DNA from: Kaistia sp. 32K
GTDB taxonomy: Bacteria > Pseudomonadota > Alphaproteobacteria > Rhizobiales > Kaistiaceae
DNA: 64,000 nucleotides
NCBI RefSeq assembly: GCF_016629525.1
Contig: NZ_AP024269.1
Location: 186,001 to 250,000, forward strand
Direction: 5' to 3'
The notes under the pieces: generated by a model
What the model was told of the DNA's origin: nothing
The model's database searches: none
What the model saw: the letters and a program-made list of their open reading frames with translations, nothing else
Position numbers and translations under genes: made by a program
Shown: in pieces, positions 8,409-16,610 of the stretch
Layout: each line of letters starts with the position of its first letter
Numbering within the stretch: position 1 is the stretch's first letter

Positions 8409-9239
8409 ATGGCGCCGCGTTCGTTCTGGAAAGGCTATCTGAAGCTCTCGCTCGTCACCTGCCCGGTGGCGATGGTGCCGGCGACGACCGACAATGAAAA
8501 GGTGCGCTTTCACACCTTGAACCGCGCCACGGGCAACCGCGTGGTCAGCCAGTATGTCGACCAGGAGACGGGCGAGGCCGTCGAGGACGACGACCAGGTC
8601 AAGGGCTATCCGCGCGGCGAGGACGAGTATCTGATGCTCGAGGACGACGAGATCGCCTCCGTCGCGCTCGAGAGCACGCGGACGATCGATATCGAGAGTT
8701 TCGTGCCGGAGGGCGACATCGGCTGGATCTGGTACGACAAGCCGCATTACCTCGTGCCGGACGACGCGGTTGGCGAGGAGGCGTTTTCGGTCATCCGCGA
8801 CGCCATGGCCTCGACCGGCACCGTCGGCATCTCGCGGCTGGTGCTCTATCGGCGCGAGCGCGCCGTCATGCTGAAGCCGCGCGATACCGGCATCGAGCTC
8901 TGGACCCTGCATTTCGGCGACGAGATCCGAGAGGAGGGCGCCTATTTCGAGGGGATCCCCTCCGAAAAGACCGATCCCAAGCTGATGGAGATGATGCAGG
9001 CGCTGATCCGCCAGCGCACCAAGGCGTGGTCGCCGGCGCTGGTCAGCGATCCCGTGCAGGAGAAGCTCCTGGAGATCATCGCCGCCAAGAAGAAGGGCAA
9101 GAAGCCCGCGACGTCGAAGGCGCCGCCGAAATCCGAGGGCAATGTCGTCAGCATTCTCGACGCCCTGAAGCGGAGCCTTTCCAGCGAGGGAAAGAGCTCT
9201 CCGAAAGGCGCCTCGAAGGGCCCACCCAGGGACAAATAG
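8409..9239 (+). CDS. ku: Non-homologous end joining protein Ku (first copy)
   Basis: 276 residues, the normal size for bacterial Ku, which forms a homodimeric ring on double-strand ends and recruits LigD. The start MAPRSFWKGYLKLSLVTCPVAMVPAT and following VRFHTLNRATGNRVVSQYVDQETGEAV are hallmark bacterial Ku strands, and the core runs to about residue 225. The tail from about 222 is Lys/Ser/Pro-rich (AAKKKGKKPATSKAPPKS), as in Ku proteins whose C-terminus contacts DNA and LigD. It lies 9 bases after the 57-residue gene in the operon with the EcfG-type promoter at 7771, and converges on ligD with 12 bases between the stops. Confidence 0.95.
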   Translation: MAPRSFWKGYLKLSLVTCPVAMVPATTDNEKVRFHTLNRATGNRVVSQYVDQETGEAVEDDDQVKGYPRGEDEYLMLEDDEIASVALESTRTIDIESFVPEGDIGWIWYDKPHYLVPDDAVGEEAFSVIRDAMASTGTVGISRLVLYRRERAVMLKPRDTGIELWTLHFGDEIREEGAYFEGIPSEKTDPKLMEMMQALIRQRTKAWSPALVSDPVQEKLLEIIAAKKKGKKPATSKAPPKSEGNVVSILDALKRSLSSEGKSSPKGASKGPPRDK

Positions 9240-9251
9240 CCTCGAAAAACG

Positions 9252-11876
9252 TCAGGCCTTGGCCGGTTGCTTCTTCGCTGGCTGCTTTGGCTCGCGGAGC
9301 GGCGCGGCGGCCTTGCGGAAATCCGCCCATGGGTCGCGCGCGAGGGCGGCGAGCCGGGTCGGCATGTTGAGCACGGTGAAATAGGAAGGCCCGATGCCCG
9401 GCGTCAGTTCCTCCCAGGCGAGCGGCGCCGAGACGGGCGCGCCGGGACGCGCCCGGGTCGAATAGGGCGCCACCGCCGTCTGGCCGCGCTGGTTGCGCAG
9501 ATAGTCGATCAGGATCTTGCCCGGCCGCTTCGCCTTGGTGATCGTCGCGACATAGTGGTCGGGACTGTCGCCCGCCATGGCGTCGGCGAGGCCCTTGGTG
9601 AAAGCCTTGACCGCCGGCCACTCGGCTTTGGGCGTCAGCGGCGCCACCACATGCAGGCCCTTGCCGCCTGACGTCTTGACGAAGGGCTCGAGGCCGGCGT
9701 CGCTGAGGCGCTGGCGGACTTCGCCGGCCGCGGTGATGACGGTCTCCCAGTCGACGCCCTCGCCGGGGTCCAGATCCATGATGATCATGTCCGGCCGCTC
9801 CCAGTCGGCGACCGTCGAGCCCCACGGGTGGATTTCCAGCACGGCGGACTGAACCAGGGCGATCAGCCCGTCGAGATCGGCGATGCTGATCAGTTGCTCC
9901 ACCGCCGCCGTCGACGGATCGTCGACCAGCCGGATCGCGGCGTTCAGGCCCTTCCAGGCGTTCTTCTGGAAGAACTGCTCGCCGTTGATGCCGCTCGGAC
10001 AGCGCAGCAGCGACAGAGGCCGGTCGGTGACGAAGGGTGCGATATGCGGCCAGATCTCGGCGTAGTAATCGGCGAGGCCCTCCTTGGTGACGCCCGCGTC
10101 CGGCCAGTATATGCGATCGGGATGGGTCAGCTTGATGCCGTGAGACTCAGCCTCGGCGGCATCCTTCGCCTTTGCCGCCACCTTTCCCTTCGCCTTGCCT
10201 GTCTCGGACATGGTTGGCATCTCCCGGGTGATCTCGTCGGCGGGCTTGTCTTCCCGCAGGCCGCGGAAGGCAGCGTGGCGCAGATGCCCGTCCGCCGTCC
10301 AGGCGCGATATTCGATCTCGGCGACCAGTTCCGGCCGCACGAAGCGTACCTGCCGGCCTTCCTCCGCCGTCAGCGGGCGGCCAAACGGGCTGGTCGTGAC
10401 CCGCATCCGCTCCAGCGTCTGGAACAGGTCTTCCGCCATGCGGGACGAAAAGCCCGTGCCGACGCGGCCGACCGGCTGCAGGGTGCCATTCTCGTGAACG
10501 CCGAGCACCAGCGACCCGATGGCCCGGCGCGACGTCGTCGAAGGAACATAGCCGCCGATGACGAATTCCTGCCGCTGCGAGCTCTTCGTCTTCAGCCAGG
10601 TCTTGCTGCGGCCGGAGCGATAGGGCGAATCCAGCACCTTCGAGACGATGCCTTCGAGACCAAGCCGCTGTGCATGGTGAAAGACCACCGCGCCGTCTTC
10701 CTCGAAATGCTGGCTGAGACGGAGCAGCGGCGCGCCGTCCGCCACGACCTGTGCGAGAACCTGCTTGCGCTCGGAAAGCGGCAGTTCGCGAAGGTCGTAG
10801 CCGTCGAGATAGATGAGGTCGAAGGCGTAGAAGATGAAGCGATCGGAGCGGCCCTCGCTCAGATCCGCCTGGAGGGCGGAGAAATCCGACGCCCCGCTCG
10901 CCGTCTCGACCACCAGCTCGCCGTCGATCAGCGCCGTGCCGAGGGGCAGCGCCTGCAGTGCGGCGACGATCTCCTTGCCGAACTTCTTGGTCCAGTCGAG
11001 CCCGGTACGGGTCAGGAGCTTCACCCGCCCGGCCGCGACATGCGCCTGCAGGCGGTAGCCGTCGAACTTGATCTCGTGGATCCAGCGCGCGCCGGCGGGC
11101 GGGGTGTCGGCCAGGGTCGCCAGCGCCGGTTCGACGAAGTTCAGCATGCGCGCCTTCTTCGCGCCCGGGAGCGTCGCCGGATCGGGCAGGGGCGGGGGCG
11201 GCTCGGGCGTCTCTTCGGCCTTGGCCGCGCGGGACGCTGCCTTCTTCCTGGCTGACTTCTCGATCTTGCCGGTCTTCGACGACCAGCCGGGCGCCTCGTT
11301 CTCGACATCGGCGATGGCGCGGCCGGTCGTCACCGAATCCGGCATCTCGTCAAGGATGTCGGGCGCGCCGGCCGGACGAGCCTCCTCGTCCTCGGCCTTG
11401 ATCAGCAACCAGTTCTCGCGCTTCTCGCGCGGCTTGCCGTGCATCTTCACTAGATGCCAGCGGCCATGCAGCTTCTCGCCCTTCAGCTCGAATTCGAGAT
11501 GGCCCTTGGCGTAGCCCTTGTGCGGATCGCCGACCGGCTCCCAGCTGCCGCGATCCCAGAGCAGCACGGTGCCGCCGCCATATTCCCCCTTCGGGATGGT
11601 GCCCTCGAAGCCGCCATATTCGAGCGGATGGTCCTCGACATGCACGGCGAGCCGCTTTTCCGAGGGATCGAGGCTCGGGCCGCGCGTCACGGCCCAGCTT
11701 TTCAGGACGCCGTCCATCTCCAGGCGGAAATCATAGTGCAGCCGCGTCGCGTCGTGCTTCTGGATGACATAGCTGAAGCCGGGCTTTGTCTTCGCCCGGG
11801 CCGGCTTGCGGCCGGCCGGCTCCGGCGTGGTCTTGAAGTCGCGCTTGCTGCGATAGGTTTCGAGCGTCGCGGCCAT
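9252..11876 (-). CDS. ligD: Multifunctional ATP-dependent DNA ligase LigD
   Basis: 874 residues with the full set of NHEJ activities in the order phosphoesterase - ligase - polymerase. Phosphoesterase: about 33-170, with HDATRLHYDFRLEMDG and HVEDHPLEYGGFEG. Ligase: about 235-545, with the adenylated lysine K270 in EIKFDGYR and DGELVV further on. Primase/polymerase: about 590-865, with the DLDPGEGVDW acidic pair that binds metal. Lys/Ala-rich linkers join the domains. It follows ku2 by 25 bases on the same strand, so the two form one operon read from the EcfG-type promoter at 12862-12886. It repairs double-strand breaks in non-dividing or stressed cells. Confidence 0.95.
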   Translation of the reverse strand: MAATLETYRSKRDFKTTPEPAGRKPARAKTKPGFSYVIQKHDATRLHYDFRLEMDGVLKSWAVTRGPSLDPSEKRLAVHVEDHPLEYGGFEGTIPKGEYGGGTVLLWDRGSWEPVGDPHKGYAKGHLEFELKGEKLHGRWHLVKMHGKPREKRENWLLIKAEDEEARPAGAPDILDEMPDSVTTGRAIADVENEAPGWSSKTGKIEKSARKKAASRAAKAEETPEPPPPLPDPATLPGAKKARMLNFVEPALATLADTPPAGARWIHEIKFDGYRLQAHVAAGRVKLLTRTGLDWTKKFGKEIVAALQALPLGTALIDGELVVETASGASDFSALQADLSEGRSDRFIFYAFDLIYLDGYDLRELPLSERKQVLAQVVADGAPLLRLSQHFEEDGAVVFHHAQRLGLEGIVSKVLDSPYRSGRSKTWLKTKSSQRQEFVIGGYVPSTTSRRAIGSLVLGVHENGTLQPVGRVGTGFSSRMAEDLFQTLERMRVTTSPFGRPLTAEEGRQVRFVRPELVAEIEYRAWTADGHLRHAAFRGLREDKPADEITREMPTMSETGKAKGKVAAKAKDAAEAESHGIKLTHPDRIYWPDAGVTKEGLADYYAEIWPHIAPFVTDRPLSLLRCPSGINGEQFFQKNAWKGLNAAIRLVDDPSTAAVEQLISIADLDGLIALVQSAVLEIHPWGSTVADWERPDMIIMDLDPGEGVDWETVITAAGEVRQRLSDAGLEPFVKTSGGKGLHVVAPLTPKAEWPAVKAFTKGLADAMAGDSPDHYVATITKAKRPGKILIDYLRNQRGQTAVAPYSTRARPGAPVSAPLAWEELTPGIGPSYFTVLNMPTRLAALARDPWADFRKAAAPLREPKQPAKKQPAKA

Positions 11877-11901
11877 GTCGGCTCGCCCTCATCCGGTTGC
11901 G

Positions 11902-12783
11902 TCAACTGGCCTTGCGTCTCGGCGCGGCGGGCTTTGCCGGCTTTGTCGTCGCGGTGGTCTTTCGCCGTGCCGCCGGCGGTTTTTTCGCGGCGGCGGTGCT
12001 TTTTTGCTGCGCGACGCCGGCGCTTTCGCGGAGCGCCGCCATCAGGTCGACCACCTTGGCCGTCTTCTGCGGCGCCGGCGGCGTGAAGGTCTTGCCCTCG
12101 AGCTTCGCCTTGACGAGCTCGCCAAGCGCCTCCTCGTAGCGGTCGTGGAAAGCGGCCGGATCGAAGCTGCCGCGCTTGGTCGAAATGATGTGCTCGGCGA
12201 GCTTCAGCATCTCGCCCTCGAGTTTGAGCTTCGGGATATCGTCGAAGACCTCCCGCGCCGGGCGGACGGCGTAATCGAAGCTCAGCGTCGTCGCGACCAT
12301 GCCGTTTTCCTCGGCGCGGATCAGCACGCTGCGCATCCGGCGGAACAGGACGGCGCGCGCGATCGCCACCGCGCCGCTCGCCTGCATGCCGTCGCGGATC
12401 AGGGCGTAGGCTTCCTGGGCCGGCTTGTCGGCGGGAGCGAGGTAATAGGGACGGTCGAAATAGACGTCGTCGACGGCATCGACCGGCAGGAAGGTCTCGA
12501 CCGCCAGCGTCTTGTCGCTTTCGGGCTGCGCCGAGGCGATCTCGTCCGCGTCGAGCTGGACATACTCGCCCGAGCCGATCTCGTAGCCCTTGACCTGATC
12601 GTCGGTCTCGACGGGCTTGCCGGTATCCTGGTCGACGAACTGGCGGCGGATCCGGTGGCCGGTGTTGCGGTTGATCGTGTGGAAGGCGATGCGGTCCGAG
12701 GTCGACGCCGCCGTATAGAGCGCGACGGGACAGAGGATCTCGGCGACCTTGAGGTAGCCCTTCCATATCGCCCTTGGAGCCAT
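11902..12783 (-). CDS. ku: Non-homologous end joining protein Ku (second copy)
   Basis: 293 residues. The start is set at ATG 12783 (MAPRAIWKGYLKVAEILCPVALY), which has GGAG upstream; an extension to 12834 is possible but lacks Ku homology. The core is clearly paralogous to ku1 (FHTINRNTGHRIRRQFVDQDTGKPV), while the Lys/Ala-rich tail (about 240-293) differs. It is the first gene of a ku-ligD operon; ku1 lies on the other side of ligD in opposite orientation. Rhizobia often carry several Ku proteins that may act as different dimers. The promoter resembles that of ku1 (EcfG type). Confidence 0.95.
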   Translation of the reverse strand: MAPRAIWKGYLKVAEILCPVALYTAASTSDRIAFHTINRNTGHRIRRQFVDQDTGKPVETDDQVKGYEIGSGEYVQLDADEIASAQPESDKTLAVETFLPVDAVDDVYFDRPYYLAPADKPAQEAYALIRDGMQASGAVAIARAVLFRRMRSVLIRAEENGMVATTLSFDYAVRPAREVFDDIPKLKLEGEMLKLAEHIISTKRGSFDPAAFHDRYEEALGELVKAKLEGKTFTPPAPQKTAKVVDLMAALRESAGVAQQKSTAAAKKPPAARRKTTATTKPAKPAAPRRKAS

Positions 12784-12861
12784 GGGCCGTACTCCTACGC
12801 CACACCCACCAACAAACGCCCACGCGACGGCCATCCTCCCGGCGGAGCGAACGAGGAGTCC

Positions 12862-12886
12862 AACGAGGTTTTCGCAATTCGGTTCC
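12862..12886 (-). promoter_or_regulatory. EcfG-type promoter of the ku2-ligD operon
   Basis: Read on the minus strand: GGAAC (12886-12882), a 16-base spacer and CGTT (12865-12862). This agrees exactly with the GGAAC-N16/17-CGTT consensus. It lies 79 bases before the ku2 start codon. No other gene on the minus strand lies between. Confidence 0.7.
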
Positions 12887-13016
12887 GGTGGAATCGGCGC
12901 GAGGCGGAGATTGAGCCGGATTGGCGGTGCGGCTATCGTCGGTTGTGTTCGAGCCGGTGATGCCGGACCCCGCCTTTGCCTCCATCCAGCTTGCCTCCAT
13001 CCAGATTGACAGGTCC

Positions 13017-13775
13017 ATGCAGTATTCCGCCTGCCTCGAATGGCTCTTCGCAGCCGAAGCGCCCGATTTCGCCGATCGCATCCGTCTTGCGCAGAAGGCC
13101 GGCCTCGCGGCGGTCGAGTTCTGGCATTGGCGCAACAAGGATATCGACGCCATCGCCGCCGCGCTGGACGAGACCGGCATGAAGGTCGCCGGCTTCGTCG
13201 CCGAGCCGATGGTGCCGCTGACCGATCCGGCGAAGCACGCGGAATTCCTTGAGGGCCTGAAGGCCTCGATCGATGTCGCCCGTCGCCTCGGCGCGCCGGT
13301 GCTGATCGTGCAGGCCGGCGCCGATCTGCCCGGCCGGACGCGCGCCGAGCAGCGTCAGGCCTTGAGTGAGGGCCTCGCCCGTTCGGCCGAGATCCTGACG
13401 GGTTCCGGCGTGACGCTGGCGGTCGAGCCGCTCAATACGCTGGTCGACCATGTCGGCTATTTCCTGCCCTCGACGGTCGAGGGGCTCGACATCGTCGACG
13501 AGGTCGGCCGGCCGGAGATCAAGATCCTCTACGACATCTACCATTCGGCCGTGATGTCGGAGGCGATCGGCGACGTGCTCGCCGGCCGCGTCGACCGGGT
13601 GGCGCATGTGCATCTCGCCGACACGCCCGGCCGGCACGAGCCGGGCACCGGCGTGCTCGACTGGCAGGCGCGCGTCGCCTGGCTCGAGGCGAATGGCTAC
13701 CAGGGCCTCGTCGGCCTCGAATACAAGCCGACGACCGATACGGTATCGAGCCTGAAGCAGGTTCTCGCGGGCTGA
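13017..13775 (+). CDS. Hydroxypyruvate isomerase-like TIM-barrel enzyme
   Basis: 252 residues of the xylose-isomerase-like TIM-barrel family (Hyi/OtnI). These interconvert hydroxypyruvate and tartronate semialdehyde or isomerise 2-oxo-tetronates. The two catalytic glutamates of the family are visible in AVEPLNTLVDH and VGLEYKPT, and metal or substrate ligands in DIYHSAVM and HVHLADTPGRHEPGTG. The start is placed at ATG 13017 (MQYSACLEWLF), the usual family N-terminus. The upstream in-frame extension encodes a 15-bp tandem repeat and looks non-conserved. It stands alone between divergent ku2 and convergent dmfA2-like genes, so its pathway is uncertain. Confidence 0.75.
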   Translation: MQYSACLEWLFAAEAPDFADRIRLAQKAGLAAVEFWHWRNKDIDAIAAALDETGMKVAGFVAEPMVPLTDPAKHAEFLEGLKASIDVARRLGAPVLIVQAGADLPGRTRAEQRQALSEGLARSAEILTGSGVTLAVEPLNTLVDHVGYFLPSTVEGLDIVDEVGRPEIKILYDIYHSAVMSEAIGDVLAGRVDRVAHVHLADTPGRHEPGTGVLDWQARVAWLEANGYQGLVGLEYKPTTDTVSSLKQVLAG

Positions 13776-13788
13776 GGCCGCTCTTTCA

Positions 13789-13807
13789 CCTCTCCCTCAG
13801 GGAGAGG
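13789..13807. repeat. Palindromic hairpin between convergent genes
   Basis: Perfect inverted repeat with 9-bp arms (CCTCTCCCT / AGGGAGAGG) and a one-base centre. It lies between the converging isomerase and formamidase genes, and is a short member of the CCCTCTCCC-type intergenic repeats found elsewhere in the window. It may act as a terminator, though it has no U-tract. Confidence 0.5.
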
Positions 13808-13869
13808 CAAAGATGCGAGCTTCACTGGTTGGATGACGGCGGCAGGAAAACCGCCGCCATCCTCGCCAG

Positions 13870-16131
13870 TTACGCGAACGGCGTCTCGTCCAGGAAGCGC
13901 TCGAGCACGTTCCAGGTGATGCGCGAGACGTTGTTGTCGTAGTTGTTGTGCAGCAGCGAGCCGCACCAGGCGATCGACGAGGTGGCGAATAGCGCGCCGC
14001 CCGACGGCGTCTCGCCGAAGGCCAGATCGGCGTGGACGCGCTCGTTCTGGTCGCCGCCGAGATTGGGCGGCACCACGCCGAACTCCTCGTTGACCAGCAT
14101 CATCATGCCGCTGTGCCCGTCCGAGGAGGCGAGGCGCAGCATATTGGGCGGGCCGCCGAGATTGGGCGTGATGCAGTCGAGCTCGATGCCGGCCGCGCCG
14201 CCGCCGACCAGGCCGAAATCGCCGATGATCTCGTCCGGCACGTCCTTGAAGATGAAGGCCGCGCGCGGATTGTCGGCGTCGGGCGCGCGGCGGTAGTAGG
14301 TCGAGACGTCGAAGCCCTGGGCGATGAAGCCGACGCCCGCCATGACGTTGGGCGCGCGGCCGATGCGGCGCCAGAGGCCGCCGAACTCGCCGTTGAAGGA
14401 CTGGTAGTATTCGCCGGGCTCCGCCGCCCAGGTGCGGATGCCGTCCTCGGCGCGACGCACCTCGATGACGCCAGGCTCCGTCTTGTGGAAGCCGATGCGC
14501 CAGTACCAGCCATTGCCGCCCATATACATGAGCCGGCCGCCGCGATCGATCCACGCCTTCATGCCGTCCCACATCGCCGTCGAGTGGTATTCGGGATGGG
14601 TGCCGGTGATGACGACGCGATAATCGGCGAGGAGGTCGTAGCCTTCCTCGTGCAGGTCCTCGTCGGTGATCAGATCGTAGTCGACGCCCTTGTGGTCGAG
14701 CCAGTCGAACAGATGGGTGTCGGCATTGTACTGGTAGAGCGCCGAGCCCGGGCCGCCGAGCCAGGAATGATAGCGCGGCGAGAAGTTCAAATTGGGCCGC
14801 AGCCGGCTCGAATAGCAGACACCCGAGCCGTCGGCATGGGTGTCGTATTGCGAGCCGCCGATCTCCGGATGGTCGTACATGTAGAGATCGGCATGGCCGA
14901 AGGTGAGCAGCCGGCCCATCTGCCGCTCCGCCCCGCGGGCCGTGATGTGTTCGGCGTGGTTGCAGTAGGAGAGGTAGGACATGGTCGGCGCCAGCACGAG
15001 GACGGACGGGCGCTTGCCGCGCTTCGCCTTGTCGCGCGGCGGGCGGACGAAGAACGGGATGTAGGTCTCGCGCGTCGCCGTCTCGTCGCTGTCGCCGGCG
15101 CGGGCGTGCAGCGCATAGGCGCCGCTCTTGAGATCCTCGGGGATCGTCAGCGCGACCGAAGTCTCCCACCCGGCGTCATAGATGTCGTCATGGTGGAAAT
15201 GCACCGCGCCGTAGTGCTCGGGCTTGTTCGGCCAGGCGTGTTCCTCGCCGGTCCAGTTGTGGCCCTTCATGCCGCGCGCCGGCATCTGCATCAGCCGGCC
15301 GTGCCGGCGGAAGGGACCGACATCCACGGCCTGCACGCTCTCGATCTCGCGGGAGAAATCCCAATGCGCGATCAAGGCATTGCGGATCTCGCGCGGCGCG
15401 ATGCCGCCGAGGAGCGCGTCGTGATCGGCGTGGGTGTGCAGGCCCGTCAGCAGGATCGGCCCGTCCACCTTGCCGTCGAAATGATGGGCGGTCGTCCCGT
15501 CCGCCTCCGGCCGGCCGGCGAGATGGAAGGCGACCGCCGCCGGCTTGACGGCGAGGCGGACGCGGCCGCGGAACTGGCCGTGGTCGCGGATCACCGCGAA
15601 GGGCACGAGCGGGCGCTGGTCGAGCGTGACCTCGCCGCTGACCGGATCGAAGGTCACGGCGAGCTGGTACCACTGCCGCTCCAGCATCGGATGATCGACG
15701 CGGACGGTCTCCACCCCGCCGGCGCCGTCGCCGATGGTCAGCGACAGGCGGCCCTCGTCGCCGATGCCGATCGAGAAGCCGGCGTTCGTCTCGGCGTCCC
15801 ACTGCGCCGCGATGACCTGTTCGCCGCGCTTCGGCAGCGTCGGCCAGACGAAGCCCAGAAAGGTGAAGGTCCGCTCGGCGATCGCCGGCAGGCCTTCGGC
15901 GATCATGTAGGAGCCGGCGTCGATGCGCTGCGGCTTGCCGGCATGAATGCCGTCGATCCCGGTCGGGACATGCGGAAACTTGAGGCCGGGGCCGGCGGGA
16001 TTGCAGTCGCCATTGACGACGCGGACCAGCCGGGCCTCGAATGTTTCGCCCTCTTCGAGCGATATCTTGAAGGCGATCTCCTCGCCCGGGGCAACGCTGT
16101 AACGGTCCGGATAACCGACGATCTTGAGCAT
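13870..16131 (-). CDS. N,N-dimethylformamidase large (beta) subunit family
   Basis: 753 residues, close to the 762 of the characterised large subunit. The DMFase family hydrolyses dimethylformamide to dimethylamine and formate, using a mononuclear iron held by two Tyr and one Glu in the large subunit; those ligands were not mapped here. Seen: N-terminal MLKIVGYPDRYSVAPGEEIAFKIS, a lectin-like beta region at about 90-250, and a C-terminal glutamine-amidotransferase-like half (VLVLAPTMSYLSYCN, ITGTHPEYHS, GGRLMYMGGNGWYW). Start ATG 16131 is preferred over an in-frame ATG 24 bases upstream. It follows the small-subunit gene by 133 bases, and that gap holds a dispersed rhizobial repeat. The substrate could be another N-substituted amide. 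Confidence 0.8.
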   Translation of the reverse strand: MLKIVGYPDRYSVAPGEEIAFKISLEEGETFEARLVRVVNGDCNPAGPGLKFPHVPTGIDGIHAGKPQRIDAGSYMIAEGLPAIAERTFTFLGFVWPTLPKRGEQVIAAQWDAETNAGFSIGIGDEGRLSLTIGDGAGGVETVRVDHPMLERQWYQLAVTFDPVSGEVTLDQRPLVPFAVIRDHGQFRGRVRLAVKPAAVAFHLAGRPEADGTTAHHFDGKVDGPILLTGLHTHADHDALLGGIAPREIRNALIAHWDFSREIESVQAVDVGPFRRHGRLMQMPARGMKGHNWTGEEHAWPNKPEHYGAVHFHHDDIYDAGWETSVALTIPEDLKSGAYALHARAGDSDETATRETYIPFFVRPPRDKAKRGKRPSVLVLAPTMSYLSYCNHAEHITARGAERQMGRLLTFGHADLYMYDHPEIGGSQYDTHADGSGVCYSSRLRPNLNFSPRYHSWLGGPGSALYQYNADTHLFDWLDHKGVDYDLITDEDLHEEGYDLLADYRVVITGTHPEYHSTAMWDGMKAWIDRGGRLMYMGGNGWYWRIGFHKTEPGVIEVRRAEDGIRTWAAEPGEYYQSFNGEFGGLWRRIGRAPNVMAGVGFIAQGFDVSTYYRRAPDADNPRAAFIFKDVPDEIIGDFGLVGGGAAGIELDCITPNLGGPPNMLRLASSDGHSGMMMLVNEEFGVVPPNLGGDQNERVHADLAFGETPSGGALFATSSIAWCGSLLHNNYDNNVSRITWNVLERFLDETPFA

Positions 16132-16202
16132 GGAATGAAGTCCAGATTGGCGCATGAAACGGGATCGCCGCGGCCGGCGATCGACTGTTCGGGAACCGCG
16201 TC

Positions 16203-16266
16203 TGAAGCGTTTTCGAGCGAAGTGGATATCGGTTCGCGTGAAGAAAACGCGGCAAACAAAGGTTCT
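16203..16266. repeat. Dispersed Rhizobiales intergenic repeat, copy 1
   Basis: The segment with TTTTCGAGCGAAG, then CGGTTCGCGT, then GAAAACGCGGCAAACAAA resembles an intergenic element recalled from many Rhizobiales genomes, and aligns with 56771-56831 in this window. It lies in the spacer between the two formamidase subunit genes. Confidence 0.55.
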
Positions 16267-16585
16267 AGTCGCGGAGCGGCCGGTTGATGCTTTCGCCGGT
16301 CAGAAGGCGCCAGCGCCGGCGGAAGACTTCCCATTCCGCCTCTTCGATCTCCGTGAAGACCGGCCCGTCCTCGATCGCGATCGGCTCGCGACGGTCGGCC
16401 GGCATCATGCCGAGCACCCATTCCTCGAACGGACGCTTGCAGACGAGCACCACCTGCTTTCCGGACGGATCGTGGCGCATCGTGTTGAGGAGGCGTTGCA
16501 GGCCCGGGCTGTGCGCCCCAATCGGCTTCTGGCGAAATTCCTCGATGTAGTGTCGATCTTTCTCCGGATCGATCTTGTAGACCAT
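16265..16585 (-). CDS. N,N-dimethylformamidase small (alpha) subunit family
   Basis: 106 residues (known small subunits have about 132), acidic and helical. The core is YKIDPEKDRHYIEEFRQKPIGAHSPGLQRLLNTMR followed by LVCKRPFEEWVLGMMP, characteristic of the partner subunit that packs on the large catalytic chain. Start ATG 16585 has GGGGGAG 8 nt upstream. It lies 25 bases after the ROK regulator on the same strand, and the large-subunit gene follows. The arrangement regulator - alpha - beta implies one inducible transcript. Confidence 0.75.
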   Translation of the reverse strand: MVYKIDPEKDRHYIEEFRQKPIGAHSPGLQRLLNTMRHDPSGKQVVLVCKRPFEEWVLGMMPADRREPIAIEDGPVFTEIEEAEWEVFRRRWRLLTGESINRPLRD

Positions 16586-16610
16586 GAAGCACTCCCCCTG
16601 CATCGGCACT

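Noticed and set aside
14032..16287. 751-codon plus-strand ORF
   Set aside because: Antisense to the formamidase large subunit. No motif or signal was seen in it.
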